Assembly: GCF_021654795.1 (NCBI RefSeq)
Contig: NZ_AP025344.1
Coordinates: 1,674,501-1,738,500 of the forward strand
Reading direction: 5' to 3'
Source of the DNA: Paenibacillus dendritiformis
Lineage (GTDB): Bacteria > Bacillota > Bacilli > Paenibacillales > Paenibacillaceae
Length of the DNA: 64,000 bases
Made by a program: the position numbers and the translations under genes. The notes beneath the pieces are model-generated. The model did not search any database. It was not told the origin of the DNA and saw nothing but the letters and a program-made list of their open reading frames with translations. Below, one piece after another: positions 9,381-17,728 of the stretch (within the stretch, counting starts at the first letter, position 1; every line of letters starts with the position of its first letter).

Positions 9381-10184
9381 CTATTTCCTATAATGATATC
9401 TTCCTGGGAAACTCGTGTTTTTATCCTCTTTCTCGCCGAACTCTTCCAACGTTGTCCGAAATACATCGAGAACAGCATCGGGAAGACTTCCAATATCATT
9501 TTTATAACAAGTTACTGTCAAATCATTATTGAAATTTCTTACGCTAATCTTTGTTTCAGATTTAGGATTGTCATAGATTCCTTTAGTTGCAACATCAAAT
9601 TTTTTCAATTCATTATCATGGTCCCCAATTTTATCGAAGAAGTTCGTGATGCGTCCCGTCCCTTCAACTTGCTTATCCGTCGCAACGATCTGATTTTTGT
9701 GGTTGCCCCATGGGCCGTAAGTGCCCTTTTCAGCGGGTCCCTTTGCCCAATTTGATGCAAGAACTTTACTGCCATTCAGGTAAATGGATTGGATGTCGCC
9801 CTCGAAATTATAATGAATGATCATTCCTTCTTCTGCTTTGGGCCAGATCATCTGTACTTCCGGATGGTGCGGAAGGTTCTTTAACTCCTCATCTGTCACA
9901 ATATCCGAATGCTTCATTTTTTGAAGAATCTCTTCCGGCCAGTCGGGGGGAGTGGTATCATTGAAGGTTGCATGTTCTTGTTGGTTGCCTGGAACTTCTT
10001 CTTGGATGACCACAAATTCCCCGTTTTTGTATTCCAATACAGCGTTAGGTTTGGCTTTCACAGGTACATCGTGAACGGCCACGGTTTCAACCATTGTGGA
10101 GCTTGTTTCGGCAAATGCACCTGAAGCCATAAGTAAAGAAGCGCCTCCAAGTACACAAACGGTAAACATTATCATTTTTTTCAT
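9381..10184 (-). CDS. Secreted protein of unknown function
   Basis: 267 residues with a clear signal peptide (MKKMIMFTVCVLGG, cleavage after SGAFA). The mature part begins with a threonine/valine-rich region, then an acidic linker (DWPEEILQKMKHSD) and a C-terminal domain containing WAKGPAEKGTYGPWGN and KISVRNFNNDLTVTCYKND. Only one cysteine remains in the mature part. I do not recognise a family. GGAGGTTAGC upstream supports the ATG. It has its own terminator, so it is probably transcribed apart from the lipoprotein gene. AT-rich codon use sets it off from the housekeeping genes. Confidence 0.65.
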   Translation of the reverse strand: MKKMIMFTVCVLGGASLLMASGAFAETSSTMVETVAVHDVPVKAKPNAVLEYKNGEFVVIQEEVPGNQQEHATFNDTTPPDWPEEILQKMKHSDIVTDEELKNLPHHPEVQMIWPKAEEGMIIHYNFEGDIQSIYLNGSKVLASNWAKGPAEKGTYGPWGNHKNQIVATDKQVEGTGRITNFFDKIGDHDNELKKFDVATKGIYDNPKSETKISVRNFNNDLTVTCYKNDIGSLPDAVLDVFRTTLEEFGEKEDKNTSFPGRYHYRK

Positions 10185-10709
10185 TACTTGCTAACCTCCA
10201 GTTTGGAATGTGAACATCGCTTGCATAAAATCGATTCAACTCTTCGACAGACTATCAACAATTGTTCTGCCTCTCTAGTTATGCGCGAATTCTGGATGAG
10301 TTAACAACAACAAAAGGGCATCCCTCCTTATAATGTGGGCTACCCTTTCCTTCGCTTTGTACAAAGACCCTGTTGTGTTATAATTAGTTAAGCTGTTCTC
10401 TTTGCACTGCAAAGGAAAGAGCGCTCGGAGTCGTTTCCCGGTACTGCCCGCCTAAGCTTATCAGGAATCGGCTCTATTTATTGCAACAAGAAGACGAGAA
10501 GGTCTTCTTGGTACAATCTAAAGATATTAGGAACTACTAGAATATTATATTTCATTGGTTATAGTCCCCTTTAAATTATATGGAATTCTCTGACCGCCAA
10601 GGGAAGTATTTCTTAAATACATCACCCCCACTAAGTTCTTTCTGCGTCTTGCATCTCGTTGATCAATCTTCCCCTCTTAATTTCAAGGAAATTACAGAAG
10701 TCAACTAAC
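10185..10709. other. 525-base AT-rich intergenic region in accessory block
   Basis: No established gene. It holds a perfect hairpin with nine-base arms CAAGAAGAC/GTCTTCTTG (10487-10510), an imperfect hairpin AAAGGG-N-CCC type at about 10313-10347, and two very short minus-strand frames of about 25 codons. One is listed separately as a doubtful peptide. Confidence 0.5.
10478..10555 (-). CDS. Possible 25-residue peptide (doubtful)
   Basis: Frame starting MKYNILVV and ending in VFLLQ, preceded by AAAGGGG ten bases before the ATG and by TATAAT further upstream on the minus strand. It lies downstream of the HTH-TPR and Spo0E-like genes, where signalling peptides of RRNPP regulators can occur, but it lacks a typical signal sequence. 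It could equally be chance; the 9-base hairpin at 10487-10510 lies inside it. Confidence 0.2.
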   Translation of the reverse strand: MKYNILVVPNIFRLYQEDLLVFLLQ

Positions 10710-10928
10710 TCAACCTGTCATTTTCGATATCATTTGCGTCCCATTAGTCTTCTCTCGATGGAAGTAATTCTTTTTTTGAAGCTGCAATATGTAACAATCA
10801 AGCTCCTGACTCAGCTTAACAACATGCTCATCACTGAGGCTTTTCTTATTGCCAACTGATAATGTTAAACGTTGACGCAACTCTTGAACCTTTTGCAAAA
10901 TTAACTTTTCTTCCGCATGAGTGAGCAT
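10710..10928 (-). CDS. Spo0E-like sporulation regulatory protein (aspartyl-phosphate phosphatase family)
   Basis: 72 residues, helical hairpin. The family signature is SQELDCYILQLQ, matching the SQELD motif of Spo0E/YisI/YnzD proteins that dephosphorylate Spo0A~P and so delay sporulation. Two predicted helices flank it; the N-terminal helix is EEKLILQKVQELRQRL. It lies 132 bases downstream of the HTH-TPR regulator gene on the same strand, which suggests shared expression or control. AAAGGGGG precedes the ATG at a slightly long spacing. Family assignment is good; the actual target is inferred. Confidence 0.8.
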   Translation of the reverse strand: MLTHAEEKLILQKVQELRQRLTLSVGNKKSLSDEHVVKLSQELDCYILQLQKKNYFHREKTNGTQMISKMTG

Positions 10929-11060
10929 TTAGATTGGATTTCCCCCTTTCTCAACAAGAAATATACTTGAGGTTTCTTGATTTCGCTAAAATTAACCATT
11001 AATAAAACCTTTCGACATATTTAACTAAAATAAGACAAAAATACGGTTAAAAAAGAAGGG

Positions 11061-12317
11061 TCAAATCGAAATTTGCCCTTCCCCTTGCTTATATGATTTT
11101 ACAATTTGTTGCTGTGCCCATTTGGGTAATATAAACACGATTAAATTAAAACAATCATTCGCTCTAATACGAGAATCGACATCTATATAGTGCAGCATGC
11201 TTAACGTGTAGCAGTCAATCGCATCTTCATATTTTTTTCTCAAAATGTAATAGCCCGCTTTCAATTTAAAATATAGGGCTAATTCAGATTTTTTAAATGG
11301 CGTGTGATAGTGGGCATTCAGAATTCGGGCTTCATCGTCAATTAATTGTTCTATAGCATCAATATTTTGATCTTGGAGGTATAACTCAAGAAGCTCGTTC
11401 ACGACATGGATCGCATTATTGGGCGAGGACTGTTCCAAGCAGATGAGGAGTTGTGATATGGCCTGTTTGCTATTTCCTTTTCGTCCCGCTATACAAGCCT
11501 CATTAAGTGAAACATTTTCTTGAATCTCTGCGAAAGGGTACTTTTTACATTCATATAGGTACTGCTCCGCCAAAAAGTAATCGCCTAAATAGTAATAGGA
11601 ATTGCAAATAAGGAGCAGGGCACGTGCCTTCGTAAGGTCATCGCTTTTATACTTTTTGCCGATAGGGGTACACAGTTCGATACAGTTCTCATAAAGCTGC
11701 ATCGCGTAGGCATGAAACCCCAGCTTGAAGTGCAGCAACGCCTTGTCCTCTTCCGAGAAAAAATTGATGTAATTCAGCAGATAGGTTCCGGTATGAAAAG
11801 TGAGATCCAGCTTGCTGAAATCATTTCGTTGAATCAAGTACGTCTGGAATAAAGCTTTGGCCAAATAAGGCTGTATGCCATGCTCCCTGGCGTAGGTTGT
11901 GATACATTCGAACAATCCAAGTCTGACCGTGACATCGGTTACAGACTCTGCCATGCTGTATAATTCTGTGGTTAGGTCAAAGCTGTCCGCGCCGTCGCAT
12001 TCCAAAAACCGGACAGCAATCTTCTCGATGACCTCCATGTCACCTGTCCGAATCGCTTCCTGGAGCATAGGTTGCACAACACTCTTGCGCCTCTCCGTAA
12101 CAAGGTAATGACTCACGACATCCGCATATGGAATGGACAAGGGGGATGTCAGCGCCAGAACGGTAGACAATTCAGGGCGCTTCGTTTCCCCTCTTTCGAT
12201 TTTCGATATCGTTCCTTTGGGAATGCCGGACAAGTCCGACAACTGACGAAGCGTGTACCTTGCCTTCTTCCGATACTCGTATATTAAGTCGCCGACGAGT
12301 CTTCGACCCGAACTCAC
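11061..12317 (-). CDS. HTH-TPR transcriptional regulator, NprR/RRNPP-like
   Basis: 418 residues. An N-terminal XRE-type helix-turn-helix (about residues 10-70: YTLRQLSDLSGIPKGTISKIERG) is followed by a long all-helical region with TPR-like pairs up to the end. This layout and length match NprR/PlcR/AimR-type regulators, which bind a secreted oligopeptide in the TPR domain and change DNA binding. No obvious cognate propeptide gene follows directly; the next gene is Spo0E-like. The GTG start is backed by AAGAAGGTG. Divergent from cymR. A link to sporulation or stationary-phase control is inference from context. Confidence 0.82.
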   Translation of the reverse strand: MSSGRRLVGDLIYEYRKKARYTLRQLSDLSGIPKGTISKIERGETKRPELSTVLALTSPLSIPYADVVSHYLVTERRKSVVQPMLQEAIRTGDMEVIEKIAVRFLECDGADSFDLTTELYSMAESVTDVTVRLGLFECITTYAREHGIQPYLAKALFQTYLIQRNDFSKLDLTFHTGTYLLNYINFFSEEDKALLHFKLGFHAYAMQLYENCIELCTPIGKKYKSDDLTKARALLLICNSYYYLGDYFLAEQYLYECKKYPFAEIQENVSLNEACIAGRKGNSKQAISQLLICLEQSSPNNAIHVVNELLELYLQDQNIDAIEQLIDDEARILNAHYHTPFKKSELALYFKLKAGYYILRKKYEDAIDCYTLSMLHYIDVDSRIRANDCFNLIVFILPKWAQQQIVKSYKQGEGQISI

Positions 12318-12362
12318 AGAATCACCTTCTTTCGAACTGCGAATTGCATGAATACGCTATTA

Positions 12363-12404
12363 TCACATATATCAACAACTTACCATATATACCCTATTAT
12401 GTGA
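12363..12404. promoter_or_regulatory. Inverted repeat between divergent regulator genes
   Basis: TCACATA (12363-12369) and TATGTGA (12398-12404) are perfect complements 35 bases apart in the intergenic region of the HTH-TPR gene and cymR. Candidate operator for autoregulation. Confidence 0.3.
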
Positions 12405-12548
12405 ACATACATCTATCGATGCAGAACTTTATCCGAATAGCCTGTCAGATTATTGTCCATAACGGAGATAGTTATGTTACGATATACGGGGTGCCTTAAT
12501 CGGAATACATTGAATTGCACAGGAACAACCAATAAATGAGGTGTAACC

Positions 12549-12968
12549 ATGAAAATATCAACAAAGGGCCGTTACGGGCTAACGATTATGATGGAGCTGG
12601 CCAGGAGCTACGGCGAAGGCCCGACATCCTTGAAGAGCATCGCAGAGAAGAACAATCTCTCCGAGCATTACCTTGAACAATTGATTGCGCCGCTCCGCAA
12701 CGCGGGCTTGGTCAAGAGCATACGGGGAGCCTACGGCGGATATATATTGCCGGAGAGCCCGGAGCAGGTCACGGCAGGCGAAATTATCCGCGTGCTCGAA
12801 GGCCCGATTTCACCGGTCGATTTCACGGAAGAGGACGATCCGGCCAAGCGCGACCTGTGGCTGCGCATTCGCGACAGCATCGCTCAGGTGCTTGATTCGA
12901 CCACGCTGAAGGATCTGATCTCGTACAAGGATGAGAACGTGCAGGAAAGCTATATGTTCTATATTTGA
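12549..12968 (+). CDS. cymR: Rrf2-family regulator CymR (cysteine metabolism repressor)
   Basis: 139-residue Rrf2 winged-helix repressor of sulfur and cysteine uptake genes. The sequence follows B. subtilis CymR closely: MKISTKGRYGLTIMMELA, GPTSLKSIAEKNNLSEHYLEQL, IRGAYGGY, ITAGEIIRVLEGPISP-type core and the terminal ESYMFYI. It lacks the three clustered cysteines that hold the iron-sulfur cluster in IscR, so it is the CymR type that responds to O-acetylserine through CysK. GAGGTG upstream of ATG. The cysteine desulfurase gene begins 20 bases after its stop. Confidence 0.92.
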   Translation: MKISTKGRYGLTIMMELARSYGEGPTSLKSIAEKNNLSEHYLEQLIAPLRNAGLVKSIRGAYGGYILPESPEQVTAGEIIRVLEGPISPVDFTEEDDPAKRDLWLRIRDSIAQVLDSTTLKDLISYKDENVQESYMFYI

Positions 12969-12987
12969 CGATCGCGAGGGAACCGAA

Positions 12988-14151
12988 ATGGAACGAATTT
13001 ATTTCGATCATGCCGCGACGACGCCGCTCCACCCGGAGGCGGCGGAAGCGATGATCGCGGTCATGCGGGACGTGTACGGCAACGCCTCCAGCGTTCACGC
13101 GGCCGGCCGCGAAGCGACGGCGGCCTTGACCCGGGCGCGGGACGGCGTCGCGGAACGTCTCGGCTGCCGGCCGCAGGATCTCGTCTTTACGAGCGGCGGG
13201 ACCGAGAGCGACAACGCGGCGCTGTTCGGCGTGGTCCATGCCGCCTGGCGGAGACACGGACGGGAACGTCCGCCTCATGTCGTGACGACGGAAGTGGAGC
13301 ATCATGCGGTGCTCCACGCTTGCCGTTATTTGGAGCAGCTCGGAGTGGAAGTCACCTACGTCGCGCCGGACGAGACAGGCCTTGTCGCGCCGGAGCGCAT
13401 TCGGGAAGCGCTTCAGCCGAATACTTGCCTGGTGAGCGTCATGACGGGCAACAATGAGGTGGGCACACTGCAGCCGATTCGGGAGATCGGCGAGCTGGTG
13501 CGCGAGCAGGGGATTGCGATGCATACCGACGCCGTTCAGGCGCTCGGAGTGCTGCCGTTCCAGCTGAAGGATTGGCCGGTTGACATGGCCAGCTTCTCGG
13601 CCCACAAGATCAACGGACCGAAGGGCGTCGGCTGTCTGTATATTCGCCAAGGGACGGATTGGGAGCCGATGCTGCACGGGGGCAATCAGGAGCGGAAGCG
13701 CCGGGCGGGGACGGAAAATGTGGCCGGAATCGCGGGCTTCGCGGCGGCGCTTCGCATCGCGGAGGATGAACGGGAGAACAAGGTCCGCCAGACCCAGCAA
13801 GTGAGGGCTGCGCTCTGGTCGAGGCTGGTGGATGAATTGGGAGATCGGGTTGCGTACAATGGGCATCCGGAGCGGCATCTGCCTCACATTCTCAATGTGA
13901 GCGTGCTGGACGTTCCGACAGAGACGCTGCTGATGAATCTCGATCTGGCAGGCATCATGGCAGCCAGCGGTTCCGCCTGCACTTCCGGTTCCCTGGAAGT
14001 ATCGCATGTGCTCGAAGCGATGAAGCTGTCCGAGCCTCGCAAGAGCACCGCCGTTAGATTCAGCTTCGGATTGGGCAATACTATAGAGCAAGCCGATATT
14101 GTGTCGCAACAAATTGCAACCATCGCCAATCGCGTCCGTAATAGAAATTAG
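12988..14151 (+). CDS. iscS: Cysteine desulfurase (IscS/NifS class, YrvO-like)
   Basis: PLP enzyme that takes sulfur from cysteine and hands it on as persulfide, most likely to MnmA for tRNA 2-thiolation. 387 residues: IYFDHAATTPLHPEA at the N-terminus, the EHHAVLH region, the PLP-binding lysine in SFSAHKINGPKG and the active-site Cys in ASGSACTSGS. The start at 12988 gives the family N-terminus; the frame upstream has no similarity and overlaps cymR. In B. subtilis this gene directly precedes mnmA, which here is displaced to 6467-7570. Confidence 0.95.
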   Translation: MERIYFDHAATTPLHPEAAEAMIAVMRDVYGNASSVHAAGREATAALTRARDGVAERLGCRPQDLVFTSGGTESDNAALFGVVHAAWRRHGRERPPHVVTTEVEHHAVLHACRYLEQLGVEVTYVAPDETGLVAPERIREALQPNTCLVSVMTGNNEVGTLQPIREIGELVREQGIAMHTDAVQALGVLPFQLKDWPVDMASFSAHKINGPKGVGCLYIRQGTDWEPMLHGGNQERKRRAGTENVAGIAGFAAALRIAEDERENKVRQTQQVRAALWSRLVDELGDRVAYNGHPERHLPHILNVSVLDVPTETLLMNLDLAGIMAASGSACTSGSLEVSHVLEAMKLSEPRKSTAVRFSFGLGNTIEQADIVSQQIATIANRVRNRN

Positions 14152-14265
14152 GAAGTCTGTCAGACCGCCTGGAGGGGCGATCCCCGGCGAATGGAGCGCT
14201 GTCGGCGGAGAGGCGCGCCTGTGCGGCGCAGCCGCATGTCCATGAACCGAAGGAGGGCCCCCTGA

Positions 14266-14763
14266 ATGAAGTTGCTGGAGCTGATCGGCCTGCCGGTGTT
14301 CGATATCGGTACGGGCAAGCAAATTTCCAAAGTGAAAGATATCTGCATCACTCCCGAGTGGGAGATTACGCATCTTCAGCTTGTCAGCCGCGTCCGCAAG
14401 CAGGACATGCTGGTACGCTGGGAGGATGTGACGGCCTGCGGGGACGATGCGGTCATGATTGCGAGCGGGGAGGCTGTGCAACTGAAGGACAGCGCCTCCC
14501 TGGAACGGGCGTTCCTGTCGGGAGAGACGGCATTGAAGGGTTTGCCGGTCATCACTTCGGAAGGCTCCCAGCTCGGATGGGTCGCCGATGTTTATTTTCA
14601 GCCCAATATGGGTAACCAGATAACAGGTCTGGAAATTTCAGACGGCCTGCTTGCGGACCTTCTGGAAGGAAGACGGCGGATTGAAGGAATGAGCCGCTTG
14701 AAATGGGGCACCGATGTAATCGTCGTGGAAGAGAGCGGAAGCGCAAGTGCACAAGCAAATTAG
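14266..14763 (+). CDS. PRC-barrel domain protein (YrrD-like)
   Basis: 165 residues with two PRC-barrel modules: LLELIGLPVFDIGTGKQISK near the N-terminus and LKGLPVITSEGSQLGWVADV from about residue 85, each a small beta barrel for protein or RNA contacts. B. subtilis has a similar protein, YrrD, at the equivalent place. Function unknown. AGGAGG ahead of the ATG supports the start. A 114-base GC-rich spacer separates it from the desulfurase gene. Confidence 0.8.
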   Translation: MKLLELIGLPVFDIGTGKQISKVKDICITPEWEITHLQLVSRVRKQDMLVRWEDVTACGDDAVMIASGEAVQLKDSASLERAFLSGETALKGLPVITSEGSQLGWVADVYFQPNMGNQITGLEISDGLLADLLEGRRRIEGMSRLKWGTDVIVVEESGSASAQAN

Positions 14764-14789
14764 TCTAATGGACGGAATGGTGAAGAACG

Positions 14790-15005
14790 ATGATGCGATG
14801 CCCGAATTGCAATTCCAAAGATATCGGGAAAATTGGCGCCCATCAGTTTTACTGCTGGGGATGCTTTATCGAGTTGACCGTTAACGGCGATAAAATGTCG
14901 GTGTTCCAGGTGGAAGAAGACGGTACGTTGAGCTCGCTCGACGATTTATTTTTTGGCGATGAATTTATGACACCGCCCTATCCGGAAGCGCATGCTTCTT
15001 CATAA
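14790..15005 (+). CDS. Small zinc-ribbon protein
   Basis: 71 residues. MRCPNCNSKDIG and YCWGCFIEL give two CxxC knuckles of a zinc ribbon, followed by an acidic tail (VEEDGTLSSLDDLFFGDEF). Such proteins are common and uncharacterised in this bacterial group as far as I recall. A second ATG one codon later is equally possible. It starts 26 bases after the PRC-barrel gene and is followed by a terminator, so it is probably the last gene of that unit. Confidence 0.75.
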   Translation: MMRCPNCNSKDIGKIGAHQFYCWGCFIELTVNGDKMSVFQVEEDGTLSSLDDLFFGDEFMTPPYPEAHASS

Positions 15006-15036
15006 CGGAACGGACACAAGTCACAATAAAGCGAAC

Positions 15037-15080
15037 AAAAGCGTTCATGCTCCGCCTCGCGCGGTGCATGGGCGCTTTTT
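15037..15080 (+). terminator. Intrinsic terminator after zinc-ribbon gene
   Basis: AAAAGCGTTCATGC (15037-15050) pairs with GCATGGGCGCTTTTT (15066-15080) with two mismatches, ending in a T-run. Confidence 0.8.
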
Positions 15081-15143
15081 GCCGTTATGGGGCCGCCTGG
15101 CTGTGACCGATCTCATATTGTTAGGTTCCTCATTTGTAGATAA

Positions 15144-15187
15144 TACATATTGTGTCTTTTACAAAATACAAATACTACATATAGTGG
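15144..15187 (+). promoter_or_regulatory. Paired NrdR boxes over nrdDG promoter
   Basis: TACATATTGTGT (15144-15155) and TACATATAGTGG (15176-15187) are near-identical and 32 bases apart, three helical turns, as in tandem NrdR boxes (consensus ACACWATATATWGTGT). A plausible promoter lies between them: TTTACA (15158-15163), 16 bases, TATAGT (15180-15185), so the second box covers the -10 element. NrdR would repress nrdDG when dATP is plentiful. Confidence 0.7.
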
Positions 15188-15237
15188 TTTTGAGTATTTA
15201 AATATCAAGAGAGACGATAGGAAAGGGTGGAGTAGCG

Positions 15238-17196
15238 ATGACGATCATGCCGCGATTGCGCGATGCGAACGTTGCCGAAGAGAGTGCGGGAGGCGCCGGA
15301 CCGATGCCGTGGGCATCCTGGGGAACCTCCCGGAGAGGGGATAGCGGGCCGCTGCCGGACAACCATCCGCTGACAGAGGCGCTGCACGAAATCGTACAGG
15401 ACCGCGATTCGGATCTGATGCGCGAAAATGCGAATGTGGACGGCCGCTCTCCGATGGGCATCATGAGCAAAATGGCCAGCGAATGCTCGCGTTGGTATGC
15501 GATGAATTATTTGCTGGCCCCGGAAGCGCGGGAAGCGGTGGAGGACAATCTGCTGTATCCTCACGATCTCGATTTCTATGCGTATGGAACGACGACCTGC
15601 TGCCAGATTCCGCTCGGGCAGCTCCTGAAGCGGGGCTTCAATACCGGGCACGGCCATATGCGGGAGCCGCAGGATATCAAGAGCGCGCTCGCTCTCGCCT
15701 CGATCATTTTGCAGGCGAACCAGAACCAGCAGCATGGCGGACAAGCGTATCCCGCCTTCGATTACGATCTGGCTCCCTATGTAGGCAAGACGTTCCGGCG
15801 CCACCTGACCTATCTCGAATCCCTGCCGCTGCAGCCGGAGCTTGACCGGGAGCAGGAAGCATGGCGCTTGACCGAGCGCGACGTGTACCAGGCCTGCGAA
15901 GCCTTCATACATAATGCCAATTCGATGCATTCGCGAGGCGGGGGACAAGTTCCATTCATTTCGATCAACTATGGCACCGACACTTCGCGGGAAGGGCGCA
16001 TGCTTATCAGACAGCTGCTGCTGGCGACGAGGGCGGGCCTGGGCAAGGGGGAGACGCCCATTTTCCCGATCCAGATTTTCAAGGTAAAAACCGGCGTCAA
16101 CTTCGGGGCGCAGGATCGGAACCGCGATCTGTACGAACTGGCGCTGGCCACGACGGCGGAGCGATTGTTCCCGAACTTCGCCTTCCTGGATGCCCCCTTC
16201 AACCAGGAGCATGACGACGGAACGCCGGAGAGCGAGGTCTGTTACATGGGCTGCCGCACGCGGGTCATGGCCAATGTGAACGGTCCGTCGACGCCGCAGG
16301 GACGCGGCAATCTGTCCTTCACCTCGCTGAATCTGGTGCGAATCGCGCTGCTCGCCCGCACGAAGGAAGCTTTTTTTACCCTGCTGGACGATATGCTCGC
16401 CATTGCCGTAAGACAGCTTGCCGCGCGCTATGAATATCAAGGGCGGAAGCGGGCGCGCGATTTCGCGTTCCTGATGCAGCAGGGCGTCTGGCGCGGCAGC
16501 GAGCGGCTTCAGCCGGAGGACGAGCTGCGCGATGTCTTGAAGCAGGGCACGCTCAGCGTCGGCTTCATCGGGCTGGCCGAAGCGCTGGTCGCCCTGACCG
16601 GATGCCATCACGGCCAATCGGAGGAGGCGCGCCGGCTCGGTCTAGAGATTGTCGGCCATATGCGCCAGCGGATGGACGAAGCCGTGGCGGCCACCGGGAT
16701 GAACTATTCGCTTCTCGCGACCCCGGCCGAAGGGCTGTCCGGCAAATTCACGAAGCGCGATCGGGATGATTTCGGCCGCATTCCGGGCATTACCGATCGC
16801 GAGTACTATACGAATTCATTTCATGTACCGGTCTATTATCCGATTCAGGCGTATGACAAAATCCGCATCGAGGGGCCGTTCCACGCCTTGTGCAATGCCG
16901 GCCATATCACCTATGTCGAGCTGGACGGCAGCGCCAAAGCGAATCCGCAAGCGCTCGATCGGATTGTGCGGGCGATGGCGGAGCACGGAATCGGCTACGG
17001 CTCGATGAACCATCCGGTCGACCGCTGCCGCCGCTGCGGCCATCAGGACATGATTGAGGAGGCCTGCCCCGTATGCGGCGGCGCCGACGAGGACATTGAG
17101 CGCATTCGCCGCATTACCGGTTATCTTGTCGGCGATATGAGCAAATGGAATTCAGCCAAGCGCAACGAGGAGAGCGAGCGGGTGAAGCATCGATGA
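15238..17196 (+). CDS. nrdD: Anaerobic ribonucleoside-triphosphate reductase NrdD (class III)
   Basis: Glycyl-radical enzyme that reduces ribonucleoside triphosphates without oxygen. 652 residues. The thiyl-radical Cys lies in CYMGCRTRVMANVNG; the C-terminal zinc site is RCRRCGH and CPVCGG; the glycyl-radical loop is RRITGYLVGD about 25 residues from the end. There is no N-terminal ATP-cone motif; instead a short Gly/Pro-rich leader precedes the DNHPLTEALHEI region, so allosteric dATP inhibition may be absent. AAAGGGTGGAG precedes the ATG. Overlaps nrdG by four bases. Confidence 0.95.
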   Translation: MTIMPRLRDANVAEESAGGAGPMPWASWGTSRRGDSGPLPDNHPLTEALHEIVQDRDSDLMRENANVDGRSPMGIMSKMASECSRWYAMNYLLAPEAREAVEDNLLYPHDLDFYAYGTTTCCQIPLGQLLKRGFNTGHGHMREPQDIKSALALASIILQANQNQQHGGQAYPAFDYDLAPYVGKTFRRHLTYLESLPLQPELDREQEAWRLTERDVYQACEAFIHNANSMHSRGGGQVPFISINYGTDTSREGRMLIRQLLLATRAGLGKGETPIFPIQIFKVKTGVNFGAQDRNRDLYELALATTAERLFPNFAFLDAPFNQEHDDGTPESEVCYMGCRTRVMANVNGPSTPQGRGNLSFTSLNLVRIALLARTKEAFFTLLDDMLAIAVRQLAARYEYQGRKRARDFAFLMQQGVWRGSERLQPEDELRDVLKQGTLSVGFIGLAEALVALTGCHHGQSEEARRLGLEIVGHMRQRMDEAVAATGMNYSLLATPAEGLSGKFTKRDRDDFGRIPGITDREYYTNSFHVPVYYPIQAYDKIRIEGPFHALCNAGHITYVELDGSAKANPQALDRIVRAMAEHGIGYGSMNHPVDRCRRCGHQDMIEEACPVCGGADEDIERIRRITGYLVGDMSKWNSAKRNEESERVKHR

Positions 17197-17678
17197 GCTT
17201 GCGCGTGATGTCGATACTCCATGACAGTGTCGTGGACGGCGAAGGGCTAAGGACGGTTGTCTTCGTCAGCGGCTGTCCTCACCGCTGCCCGGGATGCCAC
17301 AATCCAAGCTCCTGGCGAAGCGACGGCGGAACGCTGATGAGCGTCGAAGCGGTGGCGGCCGATGTGCTCTCCAATCCGCTCACCGATGTTACCTTGTCGG
17401 GCGGCGAGCCGTTCCTCCAAGCCCGGGAACTGGCGGAGCTGGCCCGTATCGTGAAGGAAGCGGGCCGGACGGTCTGGTGCTACACCGGATATACGGTGGA
17501 GGACCTGCTGCGGGACGGAACCCGGGATCAGCGGGAGCTGCTGCGGCTGACGGATGTGCTCGTGGACGGGCGGTTCCTTATCGAGCGCCGCCGTCCCGGC
17601 CTGCGCTTCCGCGGCAGCGACAACCAACGCATTTGGAAGATGAGGAACGGCCGGCCGGCCGAGTTAATTTTCGCTTAA
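17193..17678 (+). CDS. nrdG: Anaerobic ribonucleotide reductase activating protein NrdG
   Basis: 161-residue radical-SAM activase that generates the glycyl radical on NrdD. The cluster motif is CPHRCPGCHN (Cx3Cx2C), followed by SGGEPFLQ (SAM-binding GGE) and VLVDGRFL. The start at 17193 overlaps the nrdD stop (ATGA), which marks translational coupling; the frame is open further upstream inside nrdD, but without similarity. Confidence 0.95.
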   Translation: MSLRVMSILHDSVVDGEGLRTVVFVSGCPHRCPGCHNPSSWRSDGGTLMSVEAVAADVLSNPLTDVTLSGGEPFLQARELAELARIVKEAGRTVWCYTGYTVEDLLRDGTRDQRELLRLTDVLVDGRFLIERRRPGLRFRGSDNQRIWKMRNGRPAELIFA

Positions 17679-17728
17679 CTACGCATACTTTACTGTATGA
17701 TGCTCGTCCGAACGGAGTGTGGAATACA

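Noticed and set aside
12823..14481. 552-codon minus-strand frame opposite iscS and cymR
   Set aside because: Shadow frame over two certain genes; composition is unlike a real protein.
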